64,000 nt of DNA from Spodoptera frugiperda (GCF_023101765.2 NC_064237.1:8837649-8901648); one strand, 5' to 3'. Counted from the stretch's first letter, positions 22,401-34,368 are shown. Notes: a model not told the origin generated them from the letters alone. Program-made: numbers and translations.

Positions 22401-23634
22401 AATTAGATTAAATCCCCGGTACTTTGCTGTGTTAATGAAGAAACTAAGTAACATTTTCACACTCAGACAAAACGTCAATTTAATAAAGTATGTTTAGGGA
22501 ACAGAGAGTTAAGTTCTTTAAGTAAACGCGAATCCTCCGACAAGGCGAGGTGATCGTGCCTAGCGGACTTTCTGCCTTGCAGTTGTTCGTTGGGATTTTC
22601 TATCCATGTTTTTTCGATGTAAACTTAATATGTGCAATGTAGTATTTATTACGTCATCAGTTTATTTACTCGGGTATGTGCGAGTCTTGTCACATATGTC
22701 GTGTGTCGCTACATAATTATGTAATAATGTCTTACATTAAACTACACTTAACAAAAAATACCTTATCTAAGTAAGCTATGAGAATTTGAAGCCTTCACAA
22801 AATACTACAGAAATATCCAAGACTGAAAGTTCAGTTCAAAGGCTAAAAGTCGAAGTACAGGTTTTCTTTCAACTTTCACTTTTCAGATACTTAGCTCAGT
22901 ACATAATTAATGTAGCTTTACGTAGATATTTAAGTGCCTTGAAACAAAACTTAGTACTTGAGCGTTCGATAGGGGGCGTTACGTAAACTGTGGACCGTGT
23001 GGGAATGTGGTATCATACATATTGTATTAGTTGTGAGCTTTGAAGGACTGAGCTCATAAATGATTAATGCAATCTTTTGTTTAGTAAACGCAACTTACCT
23101 ATTTCGTATTCGGTGCAAATACTGAAACTTGTTGCATTAGAATTCGTTGGGGGATTGAAAATTGAAGTGTCTCTTTTTCTGGAACTAATCTGCCGTTACT
23201 ATGCCAAAAGCTATTGTGGCGCCCTCTCTGTTAAGAGATTAGATGATTGTAGCGACTTCGACCACGAAGCAATCGTTTCTGAATGAATAAAAAAATGTTA
23301 CAAAATTAATAATTAAAAATAAAGAATAGTAGCAATAGAAATAAAATGGTAAGTACTCTTGAGATCAAGTTGAAAAAACTCTTCAGAGAAAAGATAAAAT
23401 AATGCCTGAATTTATGAATAAATAATTTAGACTTCTTTCTTGTAATATTTATATTTAATCATCGGTAGATATATGTACGTATCATTTGCCCATTATTAAT
23501 GAAAGATTATTTTTTATTTATTTATTTTATTTATTCTTGTTTTGGTTAAGATTTTGCGTAGAATAAAAAATATGAGTGTCTGAAAACAAAATACTATTAC
23601 CTTAAACGACCACAAAGGCGACATGGCTGCATAA
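22401..23634. other. No gene recognised
   Basis: Mostly AT-rich. The stretch 22525-22600 (gcgaatcctccgacaaggcg) is GC-richer and not repeated here. Two short plus frames (22786-22986, 23077-23286) lack recognisable motifs. Confidence 0.4.
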
Positions 23635-24073
23635 AGGTCTCAGCACACATATGGGATCGGAAAGGGATCGTCACCGTATCGCCTCGAGCCGTTCAGAATG
23701 GTTTGTATTAAACTCCCTACTGCAACGCACACTAATCGGAATAATAACGTAATCACCTCGCCTCGGAACAGGCTCCGAACTTGAATTCCCGCGCTTACGG
23801 CTCATCGTCCCCGCGCTTACGTTTCTCCGTCCCCGCGCTTACGTCTCTCCGTACCCGAGCTCACATCTCTTCGTCCACCCTTTCCCCTTTCCCCTCCCGC
23901 GACGGGACGGCGAAGCGTAAGCGCGGTGTCGCCTAGCCGTAGCCGAGTTGACGTACAGGCGCTGCTGATACGCTTTCGTTACGTGCATACGGTAGGTTGA
24001 CGCCTGGTTGACAGCGAGGCAAAAGGCGTTACGGTTACGATCCCTTTCCGATCCCATATGTGTGCTGAGACCT
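23635..24073. mobile_element. PIF/Harbinger-like non-autonomous element with TAA duplication
   Basis: Perfect terminal inverted repeats of about 37 bp begin aggtctcagcacacatatgg at 23635 and are mirrored to 24073. taa flanks both ends (23632-23634, 24074-24076). The interior is unusually GC-rich and holds a 22-bp minisatellite (23788-23875). A 72-codon minus frame (24057-23839) lies wholly inside and shows no transposase motif. Superfamily is inferred from the TAA duplication. Confidence 0.85.
23788..23875 (+). repeat. Four 22-bp minisatellite units
   Basis: Units of the form cccgcgcttacgtctctccg plus two bases repeat four times, the last one degenerate (cccgagctcacatctcttcg). Confined to the TAA-flanked element at 23635-24073, so probably amplified inside it. 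Confidence 0.9.
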
Positions 24074-24242
24074 TAAATAGGCTCGTTTTTTATTCCCAGT
24101 CAGGTAAAGGAGTATTATAGAAGGATTAGAAGAAGATTAGATTAGAAGGAGTATTATTGCATTTTCCAATTACTACTGAAAAATTTCCTGTTGTGTTTCC
24201 CATGCATTAGTTTATCCTCTCATCACCAGCCTATTAGTGGAC

Positions 24243-24407
24243 TACTCCGGAGGTGCAGACTGCCTAGCGGGTTTACCAGGGCTCTGGCTCGAAAAACAGG
24301 AGTAGAAACGGGGTGGTTTTTATTGAGTAAGAGTCTGACACTCCTTCTCGCTTCGTCCATGGCGGGGTAAGGCATTGGATGAATTCCCATCCTTAGAGAA
24401 AAAAAAT
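24243..24407 (+). mobile_element. Poly(A) retroposon family A copy
   Basis: Starts within the ccggaggtgcagactgcc block, continues through aacggggtggtttttattga and agagtctgacactccttctc, and ends with an A-run at 24400-24407. Flanking duplications not evident. Confidence 0.8.
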
Positions 24408-26708
24408 GTGGCTACTTCTGACGAAGTTTTTAGCATTAATCACCGCGCTTGCTAAATGTGGGTTGGCAATTACAGATAAACAACTAGTAATGTAATAATA
24501 ACAAAAAACATAACATTAACCACACTTTCCTTTGACTTACGTACAAATGCACATACGTGCTATTCTATTGCAGTACCTAGAGAATAATTTGAATTACCGA
24601 CTTAGGTAAGTTCTAAGCACAGTTTCCGTTGTTTTGTCGGTATGTAAATTACTACCAGCTCTGTTCTAACTGAAATGCAAACGTTTGGATTAAAGCTTAA
24701 CTCGGATTTAGTTGGGGAAAATCGTGTGGAACTACATTCTATCTGCTTTGTATGGATAAAGAGAGAAGAATGGTGGTCAAGTAATTGGTAGGGTCAATAA
24801 ACCTTTTATTTTATTTTATTTGATTTGTCTTTATCTAAGCGTATCTTTCACTCAAGGTGTAAGATGAAATAGAGGATAAACAATGTGATGTTTTCCGAGT
24901 TATATGTACTTTCTAAGATTATTTAGACACCACTGACAAACAGTGAAGGAAAACATCGCGAAGAATCCTAGGTTTACAATTTCTAAAATTTGAAATCGCC
25001 AATCCGCATTGAGCAAGCGTGGCGATTAATATATTAATAATACTAAAATAATAATATTAATAATGCTTTTAGACCTTCTTCGTGCGAGATGAGGCGTTTG
25101 AGCAGTAGCCACTTATAGGCTGTTAATATGATGAGTGTGTGAATTAAGTTAGTAGATACGTGTACAAATATTATTTTCTAGAACATGTATAATTCTCTAA
25201 GGTCGATGGAAGACCCAAATAGTACGAGTAACGATATAACTTACCCTAACAAAAGGAAACGTACCCAACTTCTTGTATAGCATTGTTATTGTACCCTCGA
25301 TATCTCAGTTTCCACTCCACTGGACGGACACCCCAAAAAACAAAACACAATCAATGGGCAAACAACAGAAAGTTCCGGCTTATTACTTTTAATATTTCGG
25401 TAAAACGGTATCTTGTAACTTTGGTAAGACGGAACCCCGCATTTGGCTGCCAAGTTTGCCGGCAGGCGGGTAGGCCCGTGCCAAGTCTGTGCGCGGCCTA
25501 TCGTGATCTTCCTAGATAGTCCCTGCCTTCCCGACATCCTTGAGTGATTTTAAATTAAGCCGCGCCACGTTTGAGGCCAGTTCTAGCTTTAATCTGGTTA
25601 CTTGAATACCTAATTCAAAAACAATTAAGCATCTATTCGTGTATTACTTCTTGTGTAAGATGTGATTGTTCTATTTCCTTGTAAACTACATAAATGTTTA
25701 TTTCTTAGGTACTGCGTTTAACAATAAAGGAACGTTTTTTTCGAAAACGTTTTGTTCAAGAATTGTAAGGTATTTTTCAGTGAAATACTTCAAGGTAACG
25801 CTTAACTTTCAATTGTGTTAGTACAATGAAAAAATACACAGCGAACCTAGGAAGTTTGTCATATTGAACAAAAGCGACTCCTGTTTTACGCCGAAGGGAA
25901 ATTATTTCTAAATAAAAAAAAACGGAACGGTGTAAATTATTAAAAGCATTCCATGTAGGTACGATAAAAAATAAGGTTATAAGGTCATACCACACTGCGA
26001 CTGCAATTTTTATGAGCAAAGCAACACAGTGTACAGAAATAAATAAAAATGCAATGTAAGCGTCAAATTAAGTTCAAACGGGCACGCGACACGTACTTCC
26101 ACATCAATATAAAAGTACACAAATTATTTGTTGAAGCATTTTGTGCTTTATGTAGTTGGGATAAGGTAGCTGTGGTAAATTTAAAGTGGTTGGGTGTATG
26201 CTGTGACAGCATATCGACGTTGCAGGGTTGCAGCTAGCAACTGGGTCGGTCAGACCACTCGACCCGAAACCGAGTTTCTCGTTGACGACAACGAATTTCG
26301 TATACAACCGCGCTCTAAATCTTTTAACAGTTGTGACTGACAGAAGGATATTATGTGTAGCTCATACATACGTTTGATGTACGTAAACAATTTATAGATT
26401 TATGAATAAAGATTTGACAAAATATTATCGAGAATGGATTAGAATTAACATGGCGTTGCGTCTCATAAAATGTACGCTTCGAATTTCTGCCGAGATAACG
26501 ATTCGCTGCAACAATGAAACTGAGAAGTGGGGTTAGAATAGTTCACATACGTTTATATTTTCATTTCGATTACATCACTACTTACCATCAGGTGGGATTG
26601 TAGTCTAGCATTAGTTTTTATCGAATAAAAAAAAAGTTACTGTTTTGGTTTTAAACGAAACAAACAGAAGATAATAATTTCATTGTAACTTTCGTGAGAC
26701 ATTCTAAA
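24408..26708. other. No supported gene; possible regulatory stretch at 25430-25620
   Basis: A run near 24800 (aaccttttattttattttat) resembles a retroposon tail. The 25430-25620 stretch is GC-richer and unique in this window (ggcaggcgggtaggcccg; agccgcgccacgtttgagg). Opposing 78- and 83-codon frames there (25283-25537) exclude each other. A family C relic (cttaccatcaggtgggattg) is at 26582-26601. Confidence 0.35.
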
Positions 26709-26821
26709 TTAATTATTATGTTATCGGCTTACTCACGTAACTGTTTGACAAGGAACTTGGCTAGTTTCAAGCCATGCTAGAGGCTCATATTGTGAGTAAG
26801 CCGATAACATAATAATAATTA
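26709..26821. mobile_element. Small foldback element
   Basis: Arms at 26709-26734 and about 26795-26821 are reverse complements (ttatgttatcggcttactca against gagtaagccgataacataat). The 60-bp centre includes ggctagtttcaagccatgct. Half copies at 4302 and 18655 show that it is dispersed. Confidence 0.75.
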
Positions 26822-28807
26822 AATAAAACAGAAGATAATGTTTTAATTTCGTTTGCACACTATCATTTCCCTTTAAACAAACTATGGAACTAGGTATAAC
26901 ACATTGAATAAATTTATCAAATAAAAAATCCAAACGTGTCCTAGTTGAAACATTCTAGAATTCAGGTCAATGAAGCTCTTGTTGCCACAGAGAATGGTCC
27001 AAAATTCATTAAAATATTAGCTTCAGAAGTTACGTTGCAGGAATCACACATTTTAAGCAGGAATCAGAATTAAATTATCTTTTTCTCTAGTAGATTTGAG
27101 TGTGATTATGAGTCTAACTTTGAGCTGATTTCCAACTCGTTTGGGAGCGACAGTGAAGCTTTCAAACAAGTGCTATGAGGCATATGCAATTTATGCGCTT
27201 GTCTACTGAGAAAGGAGATAATTCATTTATGGGGATGACACTAATAATAAGTGTCTTTACGTCAATAAAAATGTTCAATATCTCAGCAATTAGTCATTTT
27301 CGGACCAGGGCCCTAAGGGCTAATTTTGTAGGAAATTAGTTGTGTTATCATCTACCGAGAGAAATACAAGTCACCCTGTATAATTTAGTTTTCTACTCTT
27401 CGCTAAATAGTATTTGGCTCATAGTTTTTCTTTATTTGACAGGACGGTTAGCGCAGCTGTTCGCCGTCCTGCTGCATTAAATTAAAAAAGAAAGACTTGA
27501 ATATTTGCATTTCATTTGAGTTTTCGAAACGAAGTTTATAATAATAGGAAATAAGCAACATAATACATTTTGTAACTACTTAATTATATTAAAACATATT
27601 AACTAAATAATAATACCTTAAAAGAAATTAAAAAGATTTCCTAAATTCAATACGCTTTTCAAATAAATACACAAAAGGATCGTTTAAACGAAAACCCTAT
27701 AAACCCAAATGAAACCATTAGCACAAACTATCGACATTAAAGAAAGTAGAAGAAAATAAAAATTTCCTTTCCATACAACACTAATTGTTGCAGCGTGTAA
27801 ACTGTTCATGTTTATAAGCTAAATTCACTACAAAACATGGTTTCTATCGGTAAACTGTTCGTATTAAAGTCAAGAACTGAAATTAAACGGTCAAAGAAGT
27901 TAGTTCAGTTGCATATTGCACCAAGTTTCGAGCAGATACCGAGTATTTTACTTAACACAATACTACTTCCTTATTCCTTTACTACAGATTCTTATTATTC
28001 GAGTTCTAAGTTCGTCTGCAAACTTACCCTATTCGTTTCAATATTCAACGGGATGCCTAGAAATAATGTACAAAGTTCACTAAGAAGTGAGATTCTTCAC
28101 ACTTATAGTGTACTGGTCGGTCGCAGATTAAGAACAACTGCATGGCATTAAAATTAAACTTGGTATTGTATACAATTTTCTATTCGCATCTGGGGTGTCA
28201 TAGAAATATAGTTTATCATATAGTTAGTGGTATATTTGCATAAAGGACGATGATATTGTTCAGAAGCTGTTGTAAAGGTTATTTTGTAGCTCACGTTGAG
28301 TGTAATCCCTTTGTGCTACTACAACAGTTACTTTAAAATCTATTTCGTATTTAGTGGTCACAGACGTAACTATTTCGAACAACGTCTATACTACGTCTCT
28401 ATCATACTTTTAACCAACTTTCCAAAAAGGAGGAGGTTCTCAATTCGGCCGGTATATTTTTTTCTTACTCATCAGATGGTGCTAGTGTGAACCTCTTGTT
28501 CTTCATCCAATAGGGAATTAGCTAGTGTCACACCATTGGACATTCAATATTTGACAGCTGCTGTGATTGGACAAAAAATCTCTTCCTACATTTAGCAGCG
28601 ATAACCCCCATTCTGGACGAGATAGTTTAACGTTCATAGAAAATCACATCGACTTTAGACCTTTTTTGCAACTTTCTTCTTGAAACATACGGCTCACTTT
28701 CAAGAGAAAAAACATAGGTACATTGGATTTACCAATAACACTTTTCTACGAGCCTCTTCCAAGAATAACAATCAAGATTTTACCTTACAACGGCTTTTGT
28801 AATAAAA
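26822..28807. other. No gene recognised
   Basis: AT-rich. The 104-codon plus frame at 27837-28151 has no recognisable domain, no codon bias and no splice partners. At 27441-27472 caggacgg...ccgtcctg forms an 8-bp inverted pair followed by an A-rich run, perhaps a worn repeat end. The 28500-28560 region has another inverted pair (ccaatag/ccattgg). Confidence 0.4.
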
Positions 28808-28927
28808 TCTATACATATAATAAAATCGTAGAAAAGTGCTGTCTGTACATTGAAAATAAAAATAAAAAAAATAGCAGGGGTTATTGTTATGTCGATGTCG
28901 AACCCAAAAATGTAATTAACTTTTTTT

Positions 28928-28986
28928 TTGTCTGTTTGTCTGTTTGTCTGTTTGTCTGTTTGTCTGTTTGTCTGTTTGTCTGTTCG
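28928..28986 (+). repeat. GTCTGTTT microsatellite
   Basis: About seven units of gtctgttt run without interruption inside the Helitron 5' region. The array creates long open frames on both strands (KQTNRQTD-type repeats), which are artefacts. Confidence 0.95.
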
Positions 28987-29289
28987 TCTGTGCGCGCTAA
29001 TCTCAGAAACGGCTGATCCGAGTTGGATGCGGTTTTCACGAATATATTGTGGGATGCTTAAATTTACATTTAGTGTTTGTTTCATGTCAATCGGTTCATA
29101 AATAAAAAAGTTATGTCAAATTAAAGAATCACGTCGAACATTCTATGCTTATACCATTAATCTCCGCAACTATTTGACGGACTTGGTTGAAATTTGGTAC
29201 AGATATAGTTTAGAACCTTAGAAAGGACATAGATATATTTTTATTTCAAAAATCAAAAAATAAAAATAAGAAATAAATTATTTATAAAT

Positions 29290-29588
29290 AATTCTATGTC
29301 GATTACACGACTTCGGTTCATGTTATTGTTTTAATTTATCGAAAAAAAGTAAATAAATAGTAAAAAGGTATGAAAAAAATAATATCAATATAATAAAACA
29401 TTTAGTACAAAGAAAATGCTCTAACGGAGTATAGATAATTATATGTCGATCGTTACACGACTTCGGTTCATGTTATTGTTTTAATTCATCGAAAAAAGTA
29501 AATAAATAGTAAAAAGGTATGAAAAAAATAATATCAATATAATTAAACTTTTAGTACAAAGAAAATGCCCGAACGGAGTATAAATAAA
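29290..29588 (+). repeat. 150-bp tandem duplication inside the Helitron
   Basis: cgacttcggttcatgttatt begins at 29308 and again at 29458. The two copies stay nearly identical through gtaaaaaggtatgaaaaaaa and acggagtata. Differences are single bases and a one-base indel, so the duplication is fairly recent or belongs to the family consensus. Confidence 0.92.
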
Positions 29589-30672
29589 TAATCCAAGTTG
29601 TCTTTATCCTCGATAGATGGCGTTGGGATCGAAATAGATCGCGCTATGGTTTCGTTACATTCATTTGGTTGGGTATCGGCCGAGCGCTTCGGTACTATCG
29701 TAGAAAAAGTGTATTATCAGTCGTATGATTATTTGTCTGTAGTGGTCTTGCTGTTTCGTATATTCTAAATTGGTTTCGTTGTATTTGTCAATTAATAAGT
29801 TTATTTGTTGGGTTTTCCTGGTTTTTTGGTTAAACTATTTAACGTAGGTTTAGTTTGATATCGATTATTAGTAGTTACTGTAGTTAGTTTTTTTAATAAA
29901 ATTGTAAGTCTAATTTATAAATTAATTAGATTAGATTTAAGTCGTTTCTTTTAAATTATTTAGTTTAAGCTTGGTTATTATAGCATAGAGGATAGGTTGT
30001 AATATAGTTTCTTTTTTAATTGTTATAAATTCGTAATTCGTAGCTTTCTTTAGTTTTAAGTTAGTTTAAGTCCGTTTTTAAACAATTTTTTCAATGCCCT
30101 AAGTGTGTATACATCTATTAAATTCAAACGCAGAGCTCATTATGTTGATTTTTGAAGAGTTCCCTGGAATATCTTCCACATCTCATTTTTGAAGAGATCC
30201 CGCGAGATCGGGAACTATGTGGTTAAAACCAAAAATTTGCCGGAAGTCACTATTCCACGCGAACGAAGTCGCGGGCAAAAGCTAGTAAGCAATAAATACA
30301 ACATCAATTCACAATACGACTTCGTACGATTGTACTTAAAACAAACTCTGTACTTTGACCTGTGAGGGTTCATTGAACTCTGACTGAAAACAATGGCCGC
30401 TATTATCTAAATAAAAAAAGAAAACAAAGCTTAAAGAAAAGATAAACCCTTATCTCCTAACTGTGTTCTTCAGATTCCTAGGAGCTGACTTTTAAAATAA
30501 AGATTAGGTATTACAAGTCTTAGGTTTAAAACTAAAGACTACACTCTATTTAAGTGCAAATAAAGAATCATTTTGAATGGGCTAGTATTTTTTATTAAGA
30601 TAATAAAAATAGGAGATAATCGTGCATTAGAAGAAATTCAGCAAGTCGTCCTAAATGGGCCGTAGGCATGTG

Positions 30673-30717
30673 GGACGAGTTGATGAATTACCCCGTTGGT
30701 AATTCATCAACTCGTCC
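30673..30717. repeat. Perfect 20-bp hairpin, 5-base loop
   Basis: ggacgagttgatgaattacc at 30673-30692 is followed by ccgtt and its exact reverse complement at 30698-30717. No other family member or TIR context was found. It could be a template-switch inversion or fused termini of a small element. The loop is too short for a typical animal pre-miRNA. Confidence 0.95.
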
Positions 30718-30721
30718 TGCA

Positions 30722-31000
30722 GAATAGGGTAGATGACAATTTTTTTTTATTTTAATGTCTGTGTTGTAGATTATTTTAAAATAACGAAGAAGATATATTG
30801 ATTTGAAATATTAATTTCAAATTCAAAGGTTTTGTACGTAAAATTGACGTATTTGCTCCCACTCCTAAACATCTATTCGTTTTATCCAATTATCTTATAA
30901 TTATGATAAAATAAAAAACATATGTCTAATATTTTTTCATTACCTAACTGACGAACTAAATAGATTTTTAATTTTCATACCCCATCACTATTGTTGATTA
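30722..31000 (+). repeat. Interspersed repeat family Q, copy 1
   Basis: ttttattttaatgtctgtgt, acgtatttgctcccactcct, ctaatattttttcattacct and ggactaaatagattttt-type segments recur in the same order at 45362-45800. Class unknown, no coding. Confidence 0.7.
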
Positions 31001-31667
31001 CAGGGCATTCACTTCAATCTCAAAATCATTTGAAGTTGAAATAAGATTTAGATTTTCAGAGACCCTTTTTCTGAAATATTTGTCAAACAAAACAAATCCA
31101 ATGTTAGTAATCAACATCAAAGGCTAGAAATCACAACTTGAGTCAAGTTTTCGTAAAAACAAAGAACTTAAAAGTCAAGAACCACACCTGTAGACTAAAA
31201 GCGTTAGCAAATACAAATGTAGATGAGAAATTCTACCAAGGAGTATTTACTCTATATATTTAAAAGTTGAGTTTCTTTGGCACCTAATTAGGTATGCAGG
31301 AGTTCGTTCGTTCGTTCAGTTCTAAAAACATGGCCGAGTCTAAACTAATAGAAAAGGTAAGGTAAGATGTTTTTCAAGTTAATTAGTTAGTTATGAGAAA
31401 AGCTTGGAGAACAATGTTTTGACTTGCTTCATCGAAAATCTAAGATGCATCTAATTTACTTGTGATGGATCGAGCCGTCTGTAGACAACAGAGGTGTCAT
31501 AGCATAAAGAGGCGACCTTATAGGTGTCATAGCATAAAGAGCCGACTTAAAAGATTGCTGTCCACGCATTTCATGATCGAGAGCAAGTAGCAGCATTCTG
31601 CAACAAAACTGAACTTTTTAAATAGGAGCAAACCCATAGTCCAGCTGTATCTAGACTGTCAAAAACC
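31001..31667. other. No gene; one short direct repeat
   Basis: AT-rich. aggtgtcatagcataaagag occurs twice (about 31491 and 31519), a 28-bp-period local duplication. ttcgttcgttcg near 31303 is a minor simple repeat. Confidence 0.5.
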
Positions 31668-31797
31668 ATTAGCTGGGCTCCGGCTCGAAAAGCAGGAGTA
31701 GGTACGCGTGGTGTTTATTCAGTAAGAGTCTGACACACCCTTTGGCCTCGCTTAAGATGGCAATAGTCATTGAATGGCTTTCCCCCTCCAAAAAAGA
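31668..31797 (+). mobile_element. Poly(A) retroposon family A copy, 5'-truncated
   Basis: Begins at gctgggctccggctcgaaaa, continues through ttcagtaagagtctgacaca, and ends ttccccctccaaaaaa. The start point is close to that of the 34248 and 45585 copies. No clear duplication. Confidence 0.75.
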
Positions 31798-32235
31798 CTT
31801 TCAATAAGGTTTATGATGATCAAGTACAGATATATTAAAATTCCAATATTATATAATATTGTCATTTTCTTTAGATAACAACAAAAACTAAACAGTACTC
31901 ACAAACCTTCCATTACAACCACTAAAACCATACCAGACGGAGTAATAGACAGAAATTGAATACAAACTTGAACCATAACTTGGTATCTGCATTGTTAGAA
32001 TAGTTCTAACTCCCTAGCTTGCACTAATCCGATACTAGGTACTGAATGGCTGGCTGGTGTACACCTGCCCTTTGTGGCGCATTCAATAGAGCTACTTATC
32101 TGTGACAAAGCGAGCATTGTGCATGCATGTATCGTAAGTACACAGCATGTGACAATCGCTGAATCAAGTGATAGATATTGTGATGACTTTTATGTGAATA
32201 AAATGGGTTTTTAAACTTCTGAATTTACTAAAAAT
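31798..32235. other. No gene recognised
   Basis: AT-rich with no assignable repeat. The stretch 32030-32160 is balanced in composition but otherwise featureless. Confidence 0.45.
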
Positions 32236-32345
32236 CACGGTTTGCTCATGTAAATTAATGGAGAATAGCTCTACTAGTTTCGAGTCCCAGAGGGAGTTTT
32301 CATCGTGAGCAGCGTGCGCAGATATGTGGCGACGTCGCTCAACGT
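32236..32345 (+). repeat. Interspersed repeat family O copy
   Basis: gctctactagtttcgagtcc, cagagggagttttcatcg and the tail gtggcgacgtcgctcaacg match 45255-45345 and, in part, 2283-2345. Confidence 0.65.
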
Positions 32346-32582
32346 GATTTTTAGTTTTTAGTATGTCTCAAGATAGTTATTAAAAAAAGATGATTAATTC
32401 TGCTTAATCTTAAGTATAACATAAAAATTAATCCCAATTTCCTTTGTTCGGAAATATTTTCACTAATTCTAATTTTTTTGGTTGTTTGTTTTTTGTGTTC
32501 TTCAATAGAAGCTGCATTTATACCCTTTGTGGCGTGAATAAAACTTCTTATAACGTAGGTATAGAAGAATACATACATACAT

Positions 32583-32705
32583 AACCTCACGCCTGTCTCC
32601 CATGGGGGTAGGCGGAGACAATGGAACGCCAATTGCTACGATTCTTACACACCTCTTTCGCTTCATCAACAGTCATCACAGTCTTTTCATGCATACATTT
32701 CGGTA
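32583..32705 (+). repeat. Interspersed repeat family W copy 1
   Basis: cacgcctgtctcccatgggg, taggcggagacaatgga, and acagtcatcacagtcttttc followed by atgcat recur at 63468-63555. Element type unknown; the opening resembles the 3' part of the SINE family at 5840 (tcacgctttttatccccgta), so a distant relationship is possible. Confidence 0.6.
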
Positions 32706-32754
32706 AAAGGTACTTTTAATTTGGTCCTTTGTGCTAAACGTAATAGGAAGCCAG

Positions 32755-32960
32755 CTAAAGAGAAATTGACCTCTACATCATGCCCTCTGCGGTCAGTTGG
32801 CCTGCCGCCGTGTGACAAACAACTTGGCCTCTGGGCGTAGAAAACAGACCATTTGACCTTTCTGTTTAGTGCGGGCTCTTAATACACAATTGAATACGAT
32901 TCAATAGCAACTACACAACGACCCCTATTTGCTTCAATGAACATCATTTCATTCGTAAAC
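32755..32960. promoter_or_regulatory. Non-repetitive block, possible regulatory element
   Basis: It contains two TGACCT nuclear-receptor half-sites (aattgacctctac and catttgacctttctg), plus cctctgcggtcagttggcct and a GC-rich cctgccgccgtgtga. No repeat match and no coding frame. Regulatory role is inferred only from motif clustering. Confidence 0.2.
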
Positions 32961-33462
32961 AATAGGACTTCAAAGCTAGCTGTTATACATTAGCTTTGCC
33001 TGTGACTCTGTGCGTTAGAAAATTGTAAAAATATTGTTCTGGACTTCTTCGACTTTCTTTCTCAAAGTAGATATAGTTATTTCATTTAGAATCTCACCAT
33101 TTCTTAATTTGTTGATTCAAAATATAAATTTTAAACAAATATTACTCAACGATAGTAAAAAAAATTGCCATTGTTTTTTCCTCATATTTACTAAAGAAAT
33201 AATGAATTATAGAAAATTCCAAAAAGCATTTAAGTTGAAATAAAATAGTAATTGGTTCATATACACATAAATAAATAGATACATACATCGAATATTTATT
33301 TTTATATTTGTAGTCCTCAGGCTATTGACATTTTCAACACAGTTTTAACACGACATGGCTTTTGATCTGAAATATTTATTCAATGATATATTACAAATTA
33401 AATGCAATCATATTTCGAAGGTTAAATCACCTATGTTATTTATCGTATGAACACGTATTTAT

Positions 33463-33633
33463 TAACGTCACGCCTTTTTATCCCCCAAGGGGTAGACAGA
33501 GGTGCACATTACGGCAGTAATGCCACTGTACAATGTCACTTTTCACTATTTATGGTATAAGTCCCATGTAATATCGTGAACCTATTGCCATATAGGTACT
33601 GAGCACAATCACAGACTCCATGCTACTACTGAG
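33463..33633 (-). mobile_element. tRNA-derived SINE body, head missing
   Basis: aacgtcacgcctttttatcc, ggtataagtcccatgtaata and cctattgccatata match the body of the SINE at 5840-6092 in the same orientation. The region with boxes A and B is absent, so this copy is 5'-truncated or its head has decayed. Confidence 0.75.
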
Positions 33634-33775
33634 AAATTTTTTGAAAAGCCAAAAAAAGCAATTCTCAGCAGTACTTTGTATACTGGTGTGTAGGTTTAAA
33701 AAAGTGAATTAAAATATAATAAGTGCGAATAGTCCTACCTCATTAATTAAGCAACGTCATACAAGTATACAAAAA

Positions 33776-33866
33776 TCCAGTATAAACTGACCGTTGAATG
33801 TATGGAAAGATCATACAAACCGAGACTATTATAAACTGGCTATATATAACTCGATCTGTAGCCATA
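33776..33866. repeat. Short inverted-end repeat (family N) copy 2
   Basis: tccagtataaactgaccgtt, ggaaagatcatacaaa and taactcgatctgtagcca match copies at 7672 and 51399. Confidence 0.55.
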
Positions 33867-34247
33867 CTACATTATGTTAGATATCTATTAAACGTAATGA
33901 AATCATGACTTGTTTTCATACGAACAATTTAGTGGTAATCATAATGATGGTGTTAGTACAAAGTTTTATGTAAACTGAATCTATGTATGTATGTAAAGCC
34001 AACTTTGTTTTAATTACGTTGTGAGATTCTGTATGTGTGTTTGGGTGTGTGTGTCGAGTTCCTATTACAAGGAACTCGTTCTATAGGAGCGTATTAAAAC
34101 AACTCAGTGTTTGTACGTATGAAAGTTAATTAATTTTATTTCCTAGAATTGACTAGTTTCCTACTAATGAAGTTCAATACTTTTTTCGAAACATCAAAAA
34201 TGATATTTTTATACTTAGACACAAATTCTTGCTACGTACCACCTAGT

Positions 34248-34368
34248 ATGTTACCGGTTCGAAAAGCAGGAGTAGGGAGGCGGTGGTTTTTAGTCAGTAA
34301 GAGCCCGACACTCGCTCTCGCCTTGCCCAAGGCGGGAGAAGTGGACGGCTTTCCCCCCTCAAAAAAGC
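34248..34368 (+). mobile_element. Poly(A) retroposon family A copy, 5'-truncated
   Basis: Starts ggttcgaaaagcaggagtag, continues with cggtggtttttagtcagtaa and ends ggctttcccccctcaaaaaa. A short frame (34149-34373) reads through it and is a repeat artefact. Confidence 0.78.

Larger units (their letters stand above)
28808..30285 (+). mobile_element. Complete non-autonomous Helitron (1478 bp)
   Basis: The 5' end is TC (tctatacatataataaaatc) preceded by A. The 3' end is gcgggcaaaag then CTAG at 30282-30285, followed by T, so the insertion is between A and T without target duplication. A small GC hairpin (cgcg...cgcg in ccacgcgaacgaagtcgcgg) precedes the terminus. Internal landmarks: a GTCTGTTT microsatellite near the 5' end, a 150-bp tandem duplication, and cgatagatggcgttgggatc. 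No Rep or helicase ORF is visible, so it would depend on a partner. I recognise the termini from lepidopteran Helitrons. Confidence 0.85.

Noticed and set aside
27837..28151. 104-codon plus-strand frame
   Set aside because: AT-rich composition, no domain, no neighbouring exon evidence.
28723..29085. 97- and 101-codon frames over the microsatellite
   Set aside because: Created by the GTCTGTTT repeat inside the Helitron.
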